Assembly (NCBI RefSeq): GCF_011067745.1
Contig: NZ_JAAMPJ010000002.1
Span: 558,001 to 622,000, forward strand
Reading direction: 5' to 3'
DNA length: 64,000 nucleotides
Source of the DNA: Lentzea alba
GTDB lineage: Bacteria; Actinomycetota; Actinomycetes; Mycobacteriales; Pseudonocardiaceae
Below the pieces are notes generated by a model that was not told the origin of the DNA, searched no databases, and saw nothing but the letters and a program-made list of their open reading frames with translations. Below, piece by piece: positions 51,158 to 58,823 of the stretch (position 1 is its first letter; every line of letters begins with the position of its first letter). The position numbers and the translations under genes are program-made.

Positions 51158-52610
51158 GAAGGCCCGTCCGTACCTGATCGCCCTGGTGTTGCTCGTGCTC
51201 GTCGCCGGCCTTCTCGTCGTGTTCCGCACGCCGAGTGGCGACAACGCGCAGCAGCAGCGTCAGGAGACGTCGCCGGAGGCCGCGGTGGAGGCCGGCGCGG
51301 GCGCGGGCGACGCCTACTACCCGACGGACGGCAACAGCGGTTACGACGTCACGCTCTACGACCTGAAGATCACCTACGACCCGAAGTCGAAGCAGCTGGA
51401 GGGCGTCGCGACGATCACCGCGACCGCCACCGCGGACCTGTCGAGGTTCAACCTCGACCTGGAGGGTCTGAAGGTCAGCGATGTGAAAGTCGGCGGTCAG
51501 CCCGCGAAGTTCGTGCAGGAGGGCGACCACGAGCTGGTGATCACGCCGTCCACGCCGCTCGCGAAGACCAAGCCGTTCACCGCGGTCGTCACCTACGGCG
51601 GTGAGCCCAAGGCCGTCGCGGACGCCTCGCTGGGCCGCAGCGGCTGGCAGATCTCGTCGACCGGCGGGGCGTTCGCCGCAGGTCAGCCGCACTCCGCGAC
51701 GTCCTGGTTCCCGGCCAACGACACCCCGCGCGACAAGGCGACCCTGAAGCTCGCGGCCCGCGTCCCCGACGGCTGGACGGCGGTCTCGAACGGCCTCGAA
51801 GGCCCGGTCACGCGTGATGGCGGCTGGACGACGTTCAACTGGTCGGAGGAGACGCCGCTCGCGACCTACCTGGTCACCGTGGCCATCGACAAGTTCGAGA
51901 TCGTCCGCTCGAAACTGCCCAACGGCACCCCGGTGCTCGACGCGTACGCGCCCGGCACGTCCGGGCAGAAGAAGCCGCTGCAGGCGGAGATGCCGGAGAT
52001 CATCGCCTACCTGGAGACGAAGTTCGGCCCGTACCCGCAGCGCGCGGCCGGCAGCATCTGGGTGGCCGACCAGATCGGGTTCTCGCTGGAGACGCAGACC
52101 CGGCCGATCTACGCGTCGTGGGCCGACCTGGAGACGGTCGTGCACGAGAACGCGCACCAGTGGTTCGGCGACTCGGTGACGATCTCGAACTGGGCGGACA
52201 TCTGCCTGAACGAGTGTCTGGCGTCCTACTCGCAGTGGATGTGGCTGGAGAAGCAGGGCACGAACCTCGACGAGCGCTACCGCAACCGCGTGGAGGAGCT
52301 GCGCCAGCGGTCGTCGTTCTGGGCGCCGAAGCTCTACGACATGGGCAAGGGCAACGAGTTCCGGGGCGTCTACGACAAGGGCATCATGGCGATGCACGCG
52401 TTGCGCAAGCAGGTCGGTGACGACGTGTTCTTCAAGACCCTGAAGACGTGGACGGCCGAGCACCGCGACGGCAACGCGTCCTGGCCGGAGTTCGAGAACC
52501 TCTTCAAGAAGACCTCCGGGCAGCAGCTGGACGGGTTTTTCCAGGCCTGGTTCCGGGGATCGGGCATTCCGGAAGAGCAGTACCTGCTGCCTGTCGGGGT
52601 GCGCCGCTAG
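51156..52610 (+). CDS. Membrane-anchored M1 family metallopeptidase
   Basis: 484 residues from ATG 51156 (ATG 51144 also in frame). One N-terminal anchor helix (YLIALVLLVLVAGLLVVF), a short acidic linker, an M1-type N-terminal beta domain (YDVTLYDLKITYDPKSKQLE), GFSLETQTRPIYAS in place of the GAMEN loop, zinc site HENAHQWFG near residue 330 and the third ligand Glu in DICLNECLASYSQW. The C-terminal part is short compared with PepN, as in secreted bacterial M1 members. It should trim peptides outside the cell. Confidence 0.88.
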   Translation: MKARPYLIALVLLVLVAGLLVVFRTPSGDNAQQQRQETSPEAAVEAGAGAGDAYYPTDGNSGYDVTLYDLKITYDPKSKQLEGVATITATATADLSRFNLDLEGLKVSDVKVGGQPAKFVQEGDHELVITPSTPLAKTKPFTAVVTYGGEPKAVADASLGRSGWQISSTGGAFAAGQPHSATSWFPANDTPRDKATLKLAARVPDGWTAVSNGLEGPVTRDGGWTTFNWSEETPLATYLVTVAIDKFEIVRSKLPNGTPVLDAYAPGTSGQKKPLQAEMPEIIAYLETKFGPYPQRAAGSIWVADQIGFSLETQTRPIYASWADLETVVHENAHQWFGDSVTISNWADICLNECLASYSQWMWLEKQGTNLDERYRNRVEELRQRSSFWAPKLYDMGKGNEFRGVYDKGIMAMHALRKQVGDDVFFKTLKTWTAEHRDGNASWPEFENLFKKTSGQQLDGFFQAWFRGSGIPEEQYLLPVGVRR

Positions 52611-52707
52611 CGACGTGGCCCGAAGACTTGCCGGTCATTTCGCGATACGTCCTGCTGAGCGTGGAAGGGCCGCCAAGGATTCGGGCCACGCCGCTAGAGT
52701 CGGTGTC

Positions 52708-53019
52708 ATGGCAGTCGTGAAGATCAACGCGATCAAGGTCCCCGAGGGCGCCGGCCCCGAGCTGGAGAAGCGTTTCGGCGCCCGCCTCGGCGCGGTCGAC
52801 AACCAGCCGGGGTTCCTCGGCTTCGAGCTCCTGCGGCCGGTCGCGGGCGAGGACCGCTACTTCGTCGTGACGCACTGGGAGACCCATGAGGACTTCGTGG
52901 CGTGGCGCGACGGCCAGGCGGGTGCGGCGGCGCACTCCGGTGAGCGTGCGAAGCCGGTGTCGACCGGCGCCGACCTGCTGGAGTTCGAGGTCGTGTTGGG
53001 GAGCAAGCCGAAGCAGTGA
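52708..53019 (+). CDS. MhuD-like haem-degrading monooxygenase (ABM domain)
   Basis: 103 residues. Dimeric ferredoxin-like fold: VVKINAIKVPEGAGPELEKR, GFLGFELLRPVAGEDRYFVV, THWETHEDFVAWRDGQ with the Trp, and AAAHSGER with the His that binds haem iron in MhuD. The neighbourhood (mutY, hydrolase) equals that of mycobacterial mhuD (Rv3592). TAGAGT at 52695-52700 is a likely -10 box, so the mRNA is probably leaderless. Its stop overlaps the Sir2 start (GTGA). Confidence 0.85.
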   Translation: MAVVKINAIKVPEGAGPELEKRFGARLGAVDNQPGFLGFELLRPVAGEDRYFVVTHWETHEDFVAWRDGQAGAAAHSGERAKPVSTGADLLEFEVVLGSKPKQ

Positions 53020-53813
53020 TCGAGCAGGCCTACGACCAGGCGGCAGAGCTGATCGCCGGCGCGGACGCGGTGCTCGTCTGCGCCGGTGCCGGCATGGGCG
53101 TCGACTCCGGTCTGCCGGACTTCCGCGGCACCGAGGGCTTCTGGCGGGCCTATCCGCCGTACGAGCGGCTCGGGCTGAAGTTCGAGGAGATCGCCGATCC
53201 CGTGCACTTCGCCGACGATCCCGAGCTGGCCTGGGGTTTCTACGGCCACCGATTAGCGCTCTACCGCGCGACCGTGCCGCACAAGGGCTTCGCGATCCTG
53301 CGCTCGTGGGGCGCCCGCGCGTTCACGTCCAATGTGGACGGCCAGTTCCAGCGGGCGGGCTTCGCGGACGTCGCCGAGGTCCACGGTTCGATCCACCACG
53401 TCCAATGCGTGGAACCGTGCACCGACGAGATCTGGGAGTGCGCGTTCGACGTCTCGGTCGATCCCGAGACGATGCGCGCGGTCGGTTCGTTGCCGTCGTG
53501 CCAGTTCTGCGGTGGGCTGGTGCGGCCCAACATCCTGATGTTCGGCGACTGGGGCTGGGTGCCGCACCGCAGTCAGGCGCAGCTCGACGCGCTGACGGAG
53601 TGGCGGCGTGCGCACCGGAACCTGGTCGTGATCGAGATCGGTGCCGGGACCGCGGTGCCGACCGTGCGGCGTCAGGCCGAGCTGGCGAGCGCGGCGTCCG
53701 GTTCGTTGATCCGGATCAACACCCGCGAGCCCGAAGTCCGCCACGGCCGGGGCGTCTCCCTGCCGGTGGGCGCGCTGGAGGCCCTCACAGCCTTGGCACG
53801 ACGAACTGCGTGA
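53016..53813 (+). CDS. Sir2 family NAD-dependent protein deacylase
   Basis: 265 residues from GTG 53016. NAD site VCAGAGMGVDSGLPDFRG near residue 22, SNVDGQFQRAGF (Asn-Asp motif), catalytic His in EVHGSIHHVQC and four Cys forming a zinc site (VQCVEPC and SCQFCGG). The late block IEIGAGTAVPTVR replaces the usual GTS motif, placing it in a bacterial sirtuin side group. It removes acyl groups from Lys with NAD+, or it may have another NAD-dependent role. Coupled to the MhuD-like gene and overlapping the convergent EEP gene by 29 bases. Confidence 0.87.
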   Translation: MIEQAYDQAAELIAGADAVLVCAGAGMGVDSGLPDFRGTEGFWRAYPPYERLGLKFEEIADPVHFADDPELAWGFYGHRLALYRATVPHKGFAILRSWGARAFTSNVDGQFQRAGFADVAEVHGSIHHVQCVEPCTDEIWECAFDVSVDPETMRAVGSLPSCQFCGGLVRPNILMFGDWGWVPHRSQAQLDALTEWRRAHRNLVVIEIGAGTAVPTVRRQAELASAASGSLIRINTREPEVRHGRGVSLPVGALEALTALARRTA

Positions 53814-54807
53814 CGACGGCCCGGTGATCGCTGCCGGGCACGTCGAACACGTCCAGCTCGTCGACGGGGCACCGCGTGTCCACCAGCACGTGGTCGATGG
53901 TGACCGGCGGCGGCCAGGGCCCGCTGTTGCTGGGCCACGTGTGGATCAGTCCCTTGCCGACCTGGTCGGCGGCGTCCACGTACCCCTTGTTCAGCAACCG
54001 CGTGATGCCGACGTGGTCGAGCGTCGCGTTGAAGTCACCGGCGAGCACCCTGATCGCCCCGGTCGAGTCGGGAGTGGGCAACCCGGCCATCTCGCGTTGC
54101 CACGCCTCCGGCCCGTCGGTGACGACCGGCGGCAACGGGTGCACCGAGACGACCTCGATGTCCTTGCCCGGCAGGTCCACGAGCGCGCCGGCCTGCTGCA
54201 ACGTGCCCGGCGGGGTCAGGTTCCGTTGCGCGAGCGGGTACTTCGCGGCGATCCCGCTGCCCGACCCGCCCGGCTCGTCCAGGAAGACCCGGTTCGGCAA
54301 CACCTGGTTGAGGCCCGCCCGTTCGAGATCGCGCACCATCTCCGGGGTCAGCTCCTGCATGGCCAGGATGTCGACCTTGCGCGCCTTCACCTCGCGCACG
54401 ATGGCGTCGGCGTCCGCGATGCCCGTGAGCAGGTTCGCGGTCATCAGCCTGACCTGCTGCCCGACCCCGTTCGGCCGTGCGTCCGGAAACGCCCGCGGCG
54501 CCACGTTCGCCACGAGCACGATCGCCACCAGCGTCATCGTCAGCCCGACGACCCACCTCTTGCGAAACAGCGCGAACAACCCGATGAGCAGCCCCGCGAC
54601 GGTGATGTACGGGGTCAGCGAGGTCGTGGCGATCATGTACCGCGTGCCGTCGATGCCGAGCAGCCTGATCATGGCCGCCGCGACGAACGCCATCGCGCAC
54701 ACGACCAGCAAGAACGTGGCGAAACCGCTCTTCTCGGCCTTCACCTCGGTGGTGACCACGTCGTGCAGTGTGCCCGAGTGCGCGTCGGTCTCCGGTGTGG
54801 TGCTCAC
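53785..54807 (-). CDS. Membrane-anchored endonuclease/exonuclease/phosphatase (EEP) family protein
   Basis: 340 residues from GTG 54807. Three N-terminal transmembrane helices (about 28-105), then an EEP domain: VRLMTANLLTG, DILAMQELTPEMVRDL (metal Glu), VVSVHPLPPVV, VLAGDFNATLDHVGI (Asp/Asn), TIDHVLVDT and GSDHRAVVTQF (catalytic Asp-His). The topology puts the catalytic domain outside the cell, as in many actinobacterial extracellular phosphodiesterases of unknown substrate. Confidence 0.85.
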   Translation of the reverse strand: MSTTPETDAHSGTLHDVVTTEVKAEKSGFATFLLVVCAMAFVAAAMIRLLGIDGTRYMIATTSLTPYITVAGLLIGLFALFRKRWVVGLTMTLVAIVLVANVAPRAFPDARPNGVGQQVRLMTANLLTGIADADAIVREVKARKVDILAMQELTPEMVRDLERAGLNQVLPNRVFLDEPGGSGSGIAAKYPLAQRNLTPPGTLQQAGALVDLPGKDIEVVSVHPLPPVVTDGPEAWQREMAGLPTPDSTGAIRVLAGDFNATLDHVGITRLLNKGYVDAADQVGKGLIHTWPSNSGPWPPPVTIDHVLVDTRCPVDELDVFDVPGSDHRAVVTQFVVPRL

Positions 54808-54852
54808 ACCTGAAGGACGGCCGAGAGCGCGCCCTCGTTGCCCGCCGAAAAA

Positions 54853-54875
54853 TTGTCAGACCCTTCCGGCATGCT
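54853..54875 (+). promoter_or_regulatory. PafBC/RecA-NDp-like promoter of the DUF6928-like gene
   Basis: TTGTCAGAC (54853-54861), 8 bases, CATGCT (54870-54875). The first element is identical to that before radA and the 8-base spacing is the same; the -10 box has C instead of T at its first position. The ATG follows by 6 bases, so the mRNA would be leaderless. Confidence 0.5.
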
Positions 54876-54881
54876 GACCTC

Positions 54882-55514
54882 ATGGGAGCCAAGGACTGGA
54901 TGCTCTTCTACGCATCCGACGACGTCAGCAAGGTTCTGCGGTCGTCACCCAAGATCGACCGCGAAGCCACCACCGCCCTGGTGGAGCGCCTCTACCAGGG
55001 ACACGACATCCGCCCGATCGCCGACGGAAGCCTGTACCTGGGCAACCCGCCGGAAGGCGAGGTCTACGCCGGCGTCTTCCCGGGCCTGTCCATCGTCTGC
55101 ACCTGGGAAGCCGCCAACGACGCCCCCACCGACCTGTCCCCGCGCTTCGTCCGCGAGGCCGCCGGCCGCACCCTCTACCTGCACGCCATGCACAGCGTCG
55201 TCGACTTCTTCGCCTACGCGATCTGGTCGCCCGACGGCTCGGTGCGCCGCTCGTTCAGCCTCTCGCCGGACAGCGGCGTGATCGAGGACATCGGCACACC
55301 GCTGCCGTTCGAGGAGAAGTACCTGGCGGGCGACCCGGAGTTCATCGAAACCCTCGACGAGGACGACGACTACCCGTTCCGCTTCCACCCGCTCGACCTG
55401 GCCGAGGCCGCTCTGCGCGCGTTGTTCGGCTTCAACTACGAGGGGATGTGGGAGGACGACGACCCGGCCCTGGAGGAGATCGTGCTGTCCGGCTTCGCGG
55501 TGACGCCCAGCTGA
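54882..55514 (+). CDS. DUF6928-like protein, unknown function
   Basis: 210 residues. MGAKDWMLFYASDDVSKVLR, IDREATTALVERLYQGHDIR, YAGVFPGLSIVCTWEAAND, LYLHAMHSVVDFFAYAIWSP and the acidic tail MWEDDDPALEEIVLSGF. The blocks resemble the actinobacterial DUF6928 group as I recall it; no catalytic motif is evident. Soluble and acidic. Its promoter resembles that of radA, so it may be induced by DNA damage. Confidence 0.7.
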   Translation: MGAKDWMLFYASDDVSKVLRSSPKIDREATTALVERLYQGHDIRPIADGSLYLGNPPEGEVYAGVFPGLSIVCTWEAANDAPTDLSPRFVREAAGRTLYLHAMHSVVDFFAYAIWSPDGSVRRSFSLSPDSGVIEDIGTPLPFEEKYLAGDPEFIETLDEDDDYPFRFHPLDLAEAALRALFGFNYEGMWEDDDPALEEIVLSGFAVTPS

Positions 55515-55535
55515 CTCACCGCGAAGCCGGCGTCC

Positions 55536-56327
55536 TCAGCCGGCGGTCACCGGATTCCTCGGCCGCACACCGGGCATGTGGCCGAGCAGATCGAGCAGTG
55601 CGTCGACCCTGCTCAGCACGGACTCCTCGGCTATCTGCCCGTCTGCCGTCGTGTAGACGATTCCAGCCTCGAAGGTGAGGTGCCGGAACAGCTGTCCGTC
55701 GGCCTGAGCCTGCAACCACCCGGCAACCTGTGGGCTCAGCACCGCGTCCGCCTCGACCAGGTCACTCGTGAACGCGAGGTGCGCCTGGTCGACAGCTTCA
55801 GCCAGACGCAGTTCCATCCAGAGAGGACGTTCCTGATCTGCAACGCTCTGCGGCATCTCGGCCGCCCACTTCCTGAAGCGCCTTCCCTGGGCCCAGTGCC
55901 TGGTGACGATCTTCAGGGGGACCAGCTCTGACGTAGCCACCTCGATCCGGTGCTCGTAGTCCGTGACGGTGTTGCCGGCTGTGGTCGCGGTACGCACCTC
56001 CACCGATGCCTCACACACACGAACGCGCCACCCGTTGCGCTCGAACTCGAGCGCATAGTCGAACTGCGGCCCACCCGCGCTGCTGATCATCCCCATCACG
56101 CCGTCGTGCTCACCCAGGAACGGTGATGCCAGACCGGCCGACCAAGGCAGCACGTCACCACTCGCATCGGTCACCGTCGCGCCGACCTTGTTCGCGAACG
56201 CTGCCAGCTTGTCCTCGTGCTCAAGTGCTTCCTGCCGGTTCTTGCGCCAGGACCACCACCACAGTGGCGTGAACAGCAGAGCGAGACCCAGCAGCAGTAG
56301 CAGGAGTTTCCACTTGTAGGGCTCCAT
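55536..56327 (-). CDS. Membrane-anchored protein of the type VII-like cassette, unknown function
   Basis: 263 residues. One N-terminal transmembrane helix (KLLLLLLGLALLFTPLWWW), a charged coiled stretch, then a mixed domain of about 210 residues with WSAGLASPFLGEHDGVMGMI, FDYALEFERNGWRVRVCEAS, ELRLAEAVDQAHLAF and the end VDALLDLLGHMPGVRPRNP. No known family recognised. It starts 2 bases after the stop of the WXG-like gene, so it is the last gene of that operon; an immunity or accessory role is possible. A decayed paralogue lies at 58576-58738. Confidence 0.7.
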   Translation of the reverse strand: MEPYKWKLLLLLLGLALLFTPLWWWSWRKNRQEALEHEDKLAAFANKVGATVTDASGDVLPWSAGLASPFLGEHDGVMGMISSAGGPQFDYALEFERNGWRVRVCEASVEVRTATTAGNTVTDYEHRIEVATSELVPLKIVTRHWAQGRRFRKWAAEMPQSVADQERPLWMELRLAEAVDQAHLAFTSDLVEADAVLSPQVAGWLQAQADGQLFRHLTFEAGIVYTTADGQIAEESVLSRVDALLDLLGHMPGVRPRNPVTAG

Positions 56328-56329
56328 GA

Positions 56330-57463
56330 TCAGATGTCCAGATACCCTTCGATGCGTTGTTTCGAGTAGTCGGTGCCTGTCTGGTCGTACTCGTTCGCCT
56401 TCTCCTGGATGGACGAGTTCCGCCCGCCCTTCTCGTGCGCGATGTTGCCCTGAGCCAGCGCCTCGTTCCCGGCCGCGTCCCCCATTGACCGCCAGAAACC
56501 CTGATTCATGCGTTCGCCGACCATGCCCTCAGAGCTGTTCAGCTTGTCGCGAGGCGATGCCGTCAACCACTCCCGGGACCACTTGCCGTTTTGGTCCAGC
56601 ACCGGCTTCAGCTTCCTGTCCGCGGTCGCGACGGCGGCCTTCTTGTCCGCCATGGCCTTCTTGAAGCCGGTACCGAGGTTCTTGGCCTTCGTCGCCAGGT
56701 TCCGCAGGAAGTCCATGATCTTGGTCAGCAGCTGACGCAGCTTGGCGACAATCCGCGACACCCGGCTCGCAGTGGAGGCCACCCGCACTCCGGTCGCCGC
56801 GCCCGCTGCTGCTGTCGACGCGCCACAACTCGGAACCGCGGCGGCGAGCGCAGGTATCCAGATCATGATGAGCCAGGTGATCAGCTCGGTCAGAATCGCC
56901 TTGATGACGTCCTCGATGACCTGCATGACCATCGACGACATCATCAGCAGTTCGGCCAGTTCCCCGGCCTGAGCGGCAACACCGTCGATCCCGTGGGCGA
57001 ACTCCCCCAGCTTGGTGCCCGCCGCCTCGGAAGCGCTGCCGTCCCAGCTCTGCACCGTGCTCTGCAGGTCATCGGCGAACGTGGTGCGCAGCTCGGCGAT
57101 GCCCGCTGCGATGGCACCGAAGTTCTCGCCCGCCTGCTGCAGCGCGGGACCGTCACCACTCACGAAGTGGATCGCGTCCTCGAGCGGCTGCACCACGCTG
57201 ATCAGGAAGTTGAGCCCCTGTCCGACCAACCAGCCGAGCGGGTCCATCGCGAGGCCCTGCCCAGCTTCGACCAGTCCGTTGATCAGAGCGCTGCCTTCGG
57301 AGGACAACGCCGACACGCCACCGGTCTCGCCTGTCTTGCCCAGTGCCTCGGTCGCCTTGGCGAAGTTGCCGTAGATCGGGATCGCCTCGACGGCTTTTTC
57401 CCCGGTGGTCTTCTCACCGACAGTGATCTCAACGCCACCGGCCTTGATGGCTTCCTCTGCCAC
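56330..57463 (-). CDS. WXG-like type VII secretion substrate, possible polymorphic toxin
   Basis: 377 residues from GTG 57463 with AGGGGG upstream. Helical throughout its first 230 residues, with a WDG turn in LQSTVQSWDGSASEAAGTKL (near 145) equivalent to the WXG motif, followed by a hydrophobic stretch (LTELITWLIMIWIPALAAAV) and a basic coil. The last 85 residues (from NGKWSREWLTASPRDKLNSS to DYSKQRIEGYLDI) look like a separate polar domain and could be an effector tip; no nuclease motif is recognised. Third gene of a four-gene unit. Confidence 0.7.
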   Translation of the reverse strand: MAEEAIKAGGVEITVGEKTTGEKAVEAIPIYGNFAKATEALGKTGETGGVSALSSEGSALINGLVEAGQGLAMDPLGWLVGQGLNFLISVVQPLEDAIHFVSGDGPALQQAGENFGAIAAGIAELRTTFADDLQSTVQSWDGSASEAAGTKLGEFAHGIDGVAAQAGELAELLMMSSMVMQVIEDVIKAILTELITWLIMIWIPALAAAVPSCGASTAAAGAATGVRVASTASRVSRIVAKLRQLLTKIMDFLRNLATKAKNLGTGFKKAMADKKAAVATADRKLKPVLDQNGKWSREWLTASPRDKLNSSEGMVGERMNQGFWRSMGDAAGNEALAQGNIAHEKGGRNSSIQEKANEYDQTGTDYSKQRIEGYLDI

Positions 57464-57468
57464 GCGGT

Positions 57469-57783
57469 TTACCCCCTGTCGACCTTGATGCCGTTGAGAA
57501 TCTGCTGCAGAGCCTCTTCCTGATCCACATAGCCCTGGGCGGTGTCGCGGAACTTGCCCGCGCCGGACTGCAGGCCCTCTTCCATGGCCGTGAACGTGTC
57601 CCTGAGGTCGTTCAACATGTTCGTGTAGGTGTCGAAGACGAACACGCCCACCACACCCCACGACTTGCCAGACACGTCGGCCTTGTCGACGAGGCCTTTG
57701 ATGGCGCTCGCCGTCGCGCGGTGACCGTCGAGCTTGTCGGCGTACGCCCGCAACTCCTCCGGGCTGACGCTGTACCCGCTCAC
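57469..57783 (-). CDS. Small WXG100/EspC-like protein
   Basis: 104 residues from GTG 57783, overlapping the stop of the YbaB-like gene (GTGA). Helical hairpin of WXG100/EspC size: SVSPEELRAYADKLDGHRAT, a turn near KSWGVVGVFVFDTYTNMLND (SWG in place of WXG), then DTFTAMEEGLQSGAGKF and a C-terminal YVDQEEALQQIL in which Y-x-x-x-E fits the type VII export signal. Likely chaperone or co-secreted partner of the next gene, which starts 5 bases later. Confidence 0.75.
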   Translation of the reverse strand: MSGYSVSPEELRAYADKLDGHRATASAIKGLVDKADVSGKSWGVVGVFVFDTYTNMLNDLRDTFTAMEEGLQSGAGKFRDTAQGYVDQEEALQQILNGIKVDRG

Positions 57784-58451
57784 CGGCCGTCCTCGTCGTC
57801 GTAGAGGTTCAGGAACTTGCCGTCCTGTTTGGGCGGAGCAGCGGGCGGCTGCGGCGACCTGTCGGTCCACGCGTTGCCGCGCATGATGTTCTGGTCGGAG
57901 AAGTCGTCGTGCGGCTCGGGCGCGGGCCTGCGTGGCGGTGCGGGCTGCCGGACCGGCCCCTGGGCCGCCGGCGGCACAGGCGGCATCGGAGGCATCGGGG
58001 GACGCGACGGTGCCGGTGCGGCGGACGGTTGCGGCGCCGCCTCTTCCGCCCTGACGGCGCGGAGTTCCTCTTTGGACATTCCGAAGAGTTGCGCCTGGGT
58101 TTCGAGGACCTGGTCCGAGAGTTTCATGTCGTCGCCGACCGCGCCTTCGACGATGCCTGCCTGGCGGCGGGCGGCTTCGGCGACGGCCTGTTGCAGGGTC
58201 GACATCAGTTCGGCGGCGAGGGCGTGCGGTGGCCTGCGCATGGCGAGGTCGGTGAGGCGGATGGCCTTGATGCTGCCGGACGGGCCCGCCACGACGGTCA
58301 CCGCTCTGTCGGCCGAGGTGGCCACGGCTTCCAACTCGGTCAGCTGTTGCTGCATCTCGCCGATGTTGGCGAACTGCTGGTCAACGCGCTGCATCCGGGA
58401 CTGGAACTGCTCGAACTGAGCTACCAGTTGTTCGAACGCGGCCGACGGCAC
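57780..58451 (-). CDS. YbaB/EbfC-like protein with Pro-rich tail
   Basis: 223 residues from GTG 58451 (GGAGGAGG upstream). N-terminal coiled coil (QLVAQFEQFQSRMQRVDQQF), then the YbaB core VTVVAGPSGSIKAIRLTDLA and LQQAVAEAARRQAG. From about residue 125 it becomes a Pro/Ala-rich tail (PSRPPMPPMPPVPPAAQGP) ending KFLNLYDDEDGR. Such YbaB-like proteins regularly head type VII-associated WXG gene sets in actinobacteria and probably take part in secretion rather than in DNA compaction. First gene of four. Confidence 0.8.
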   Translation of the reverse strand: MPSAAFEQLVAQFEQFQSRMQRVDQQFANIGEMQQQLTELEAVATSADRAVTVVAGPSGSIKAIRLTDLAMRRPPHALAAELMSTLQQAVAEAARRQAGIVEGAVGDDMKLSDQVLETQAQLFGMSKEELRAVRAEEAAPQPSAAPAPSRPPMPPMPPVPPAAQGPVRQPAPPRRPAPEPHDDFSDQNIMRGNAWTDRSPQPPAAPPKQDGKFLNLYDDEDGR

Positions 58452-58575
58452 AAGGACCTCCTCCTGGGAACACCTGCTCGCGCAAGATCACGTGAGCGGG
58501 CGCAATAGTGCCAGGAGGGGTTTCGGGGGCGCGGCGAAACGGACGAATCGTTGGTGCGAGGTGACGCGATCCGTG

Positions 58576-58738
58576 TCACGCCGCCGCGGCGGGATCCCTC
58601 GGCTCCACGCCGGGCATGAGTTCGAGGGTCTCCAGGATCATGTCCACCAGCGGAGGCCTCGGTGACCCGGACGTGCCACGGTCCGCGCTGGAACTCCAGG
58701 GTCAGGTCGGGCTGGTGCGACGCCCGTTGGAGTTCTCA
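58576..58738 (-). pseudogene. Decayed paralogue of the cassette membrane protein
   Basis: On the minus strand one frame reads HQPDLTLEFQRGPWHVRVTE then AS, matching FDYALEFERNGWRVRVCEAS of the gene at 55536-56327. After a frame change near 58650 another frame reads LVDMILETLELMPGVEPRD then PAAAA and a stop at 58576-58578, matching its C-terminus (VDALLDLLGHMPGVRPRNP). About 110-130 residues between the two blocks are missing and a stop lies upstream (58736-58738). So this is a deleted, frameshifted copy. The rest of the 372-base gap 58452-58823 holds the cassette promoter region and the clpC terminator. Confidence 0.75.
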
Positions 58739-58774
58739 ACTCGCCGCAGGCACCGGATGTTGAGCACAGACGAA

Positions 58775-58806
58775 AACGGCTCCCAGGCCGAAGCCTGGGA
58801 GCCGTT
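58775..58806 (-). terminator. clpC terminator
   Basis: A perfect 14-bp stem, AACGGCTCCCAGGC with GCCTGGGAGCCGTT. On the minus strand the loop is TTCG, a stable UUCG tetraloop closed by C-G, and TTTTCG follows. It is 18 bases after the clpC stop. Confidence 0.9.
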
Positions 58807-58823
58807 CTCACAGAGCGACTAGA

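Noticed and set aside
49707..52463. A 918-codon open frame on the minus strand opposite mutY, the 2H protein, the hydrolase and the M1 peptidase
   Set aside because: It runs across several well-supported genes, is dominated by Arg, Val, Gly, Leu and Asp as expected from a shadow frame in high-GC DNA, and has no recognisable motif.
58616..58822. 68-codon plus-strand frame in the gap before clpC
   Set aside because: The minus strand of the same stretch carries the decayed paralogue, which explains the sequence better.
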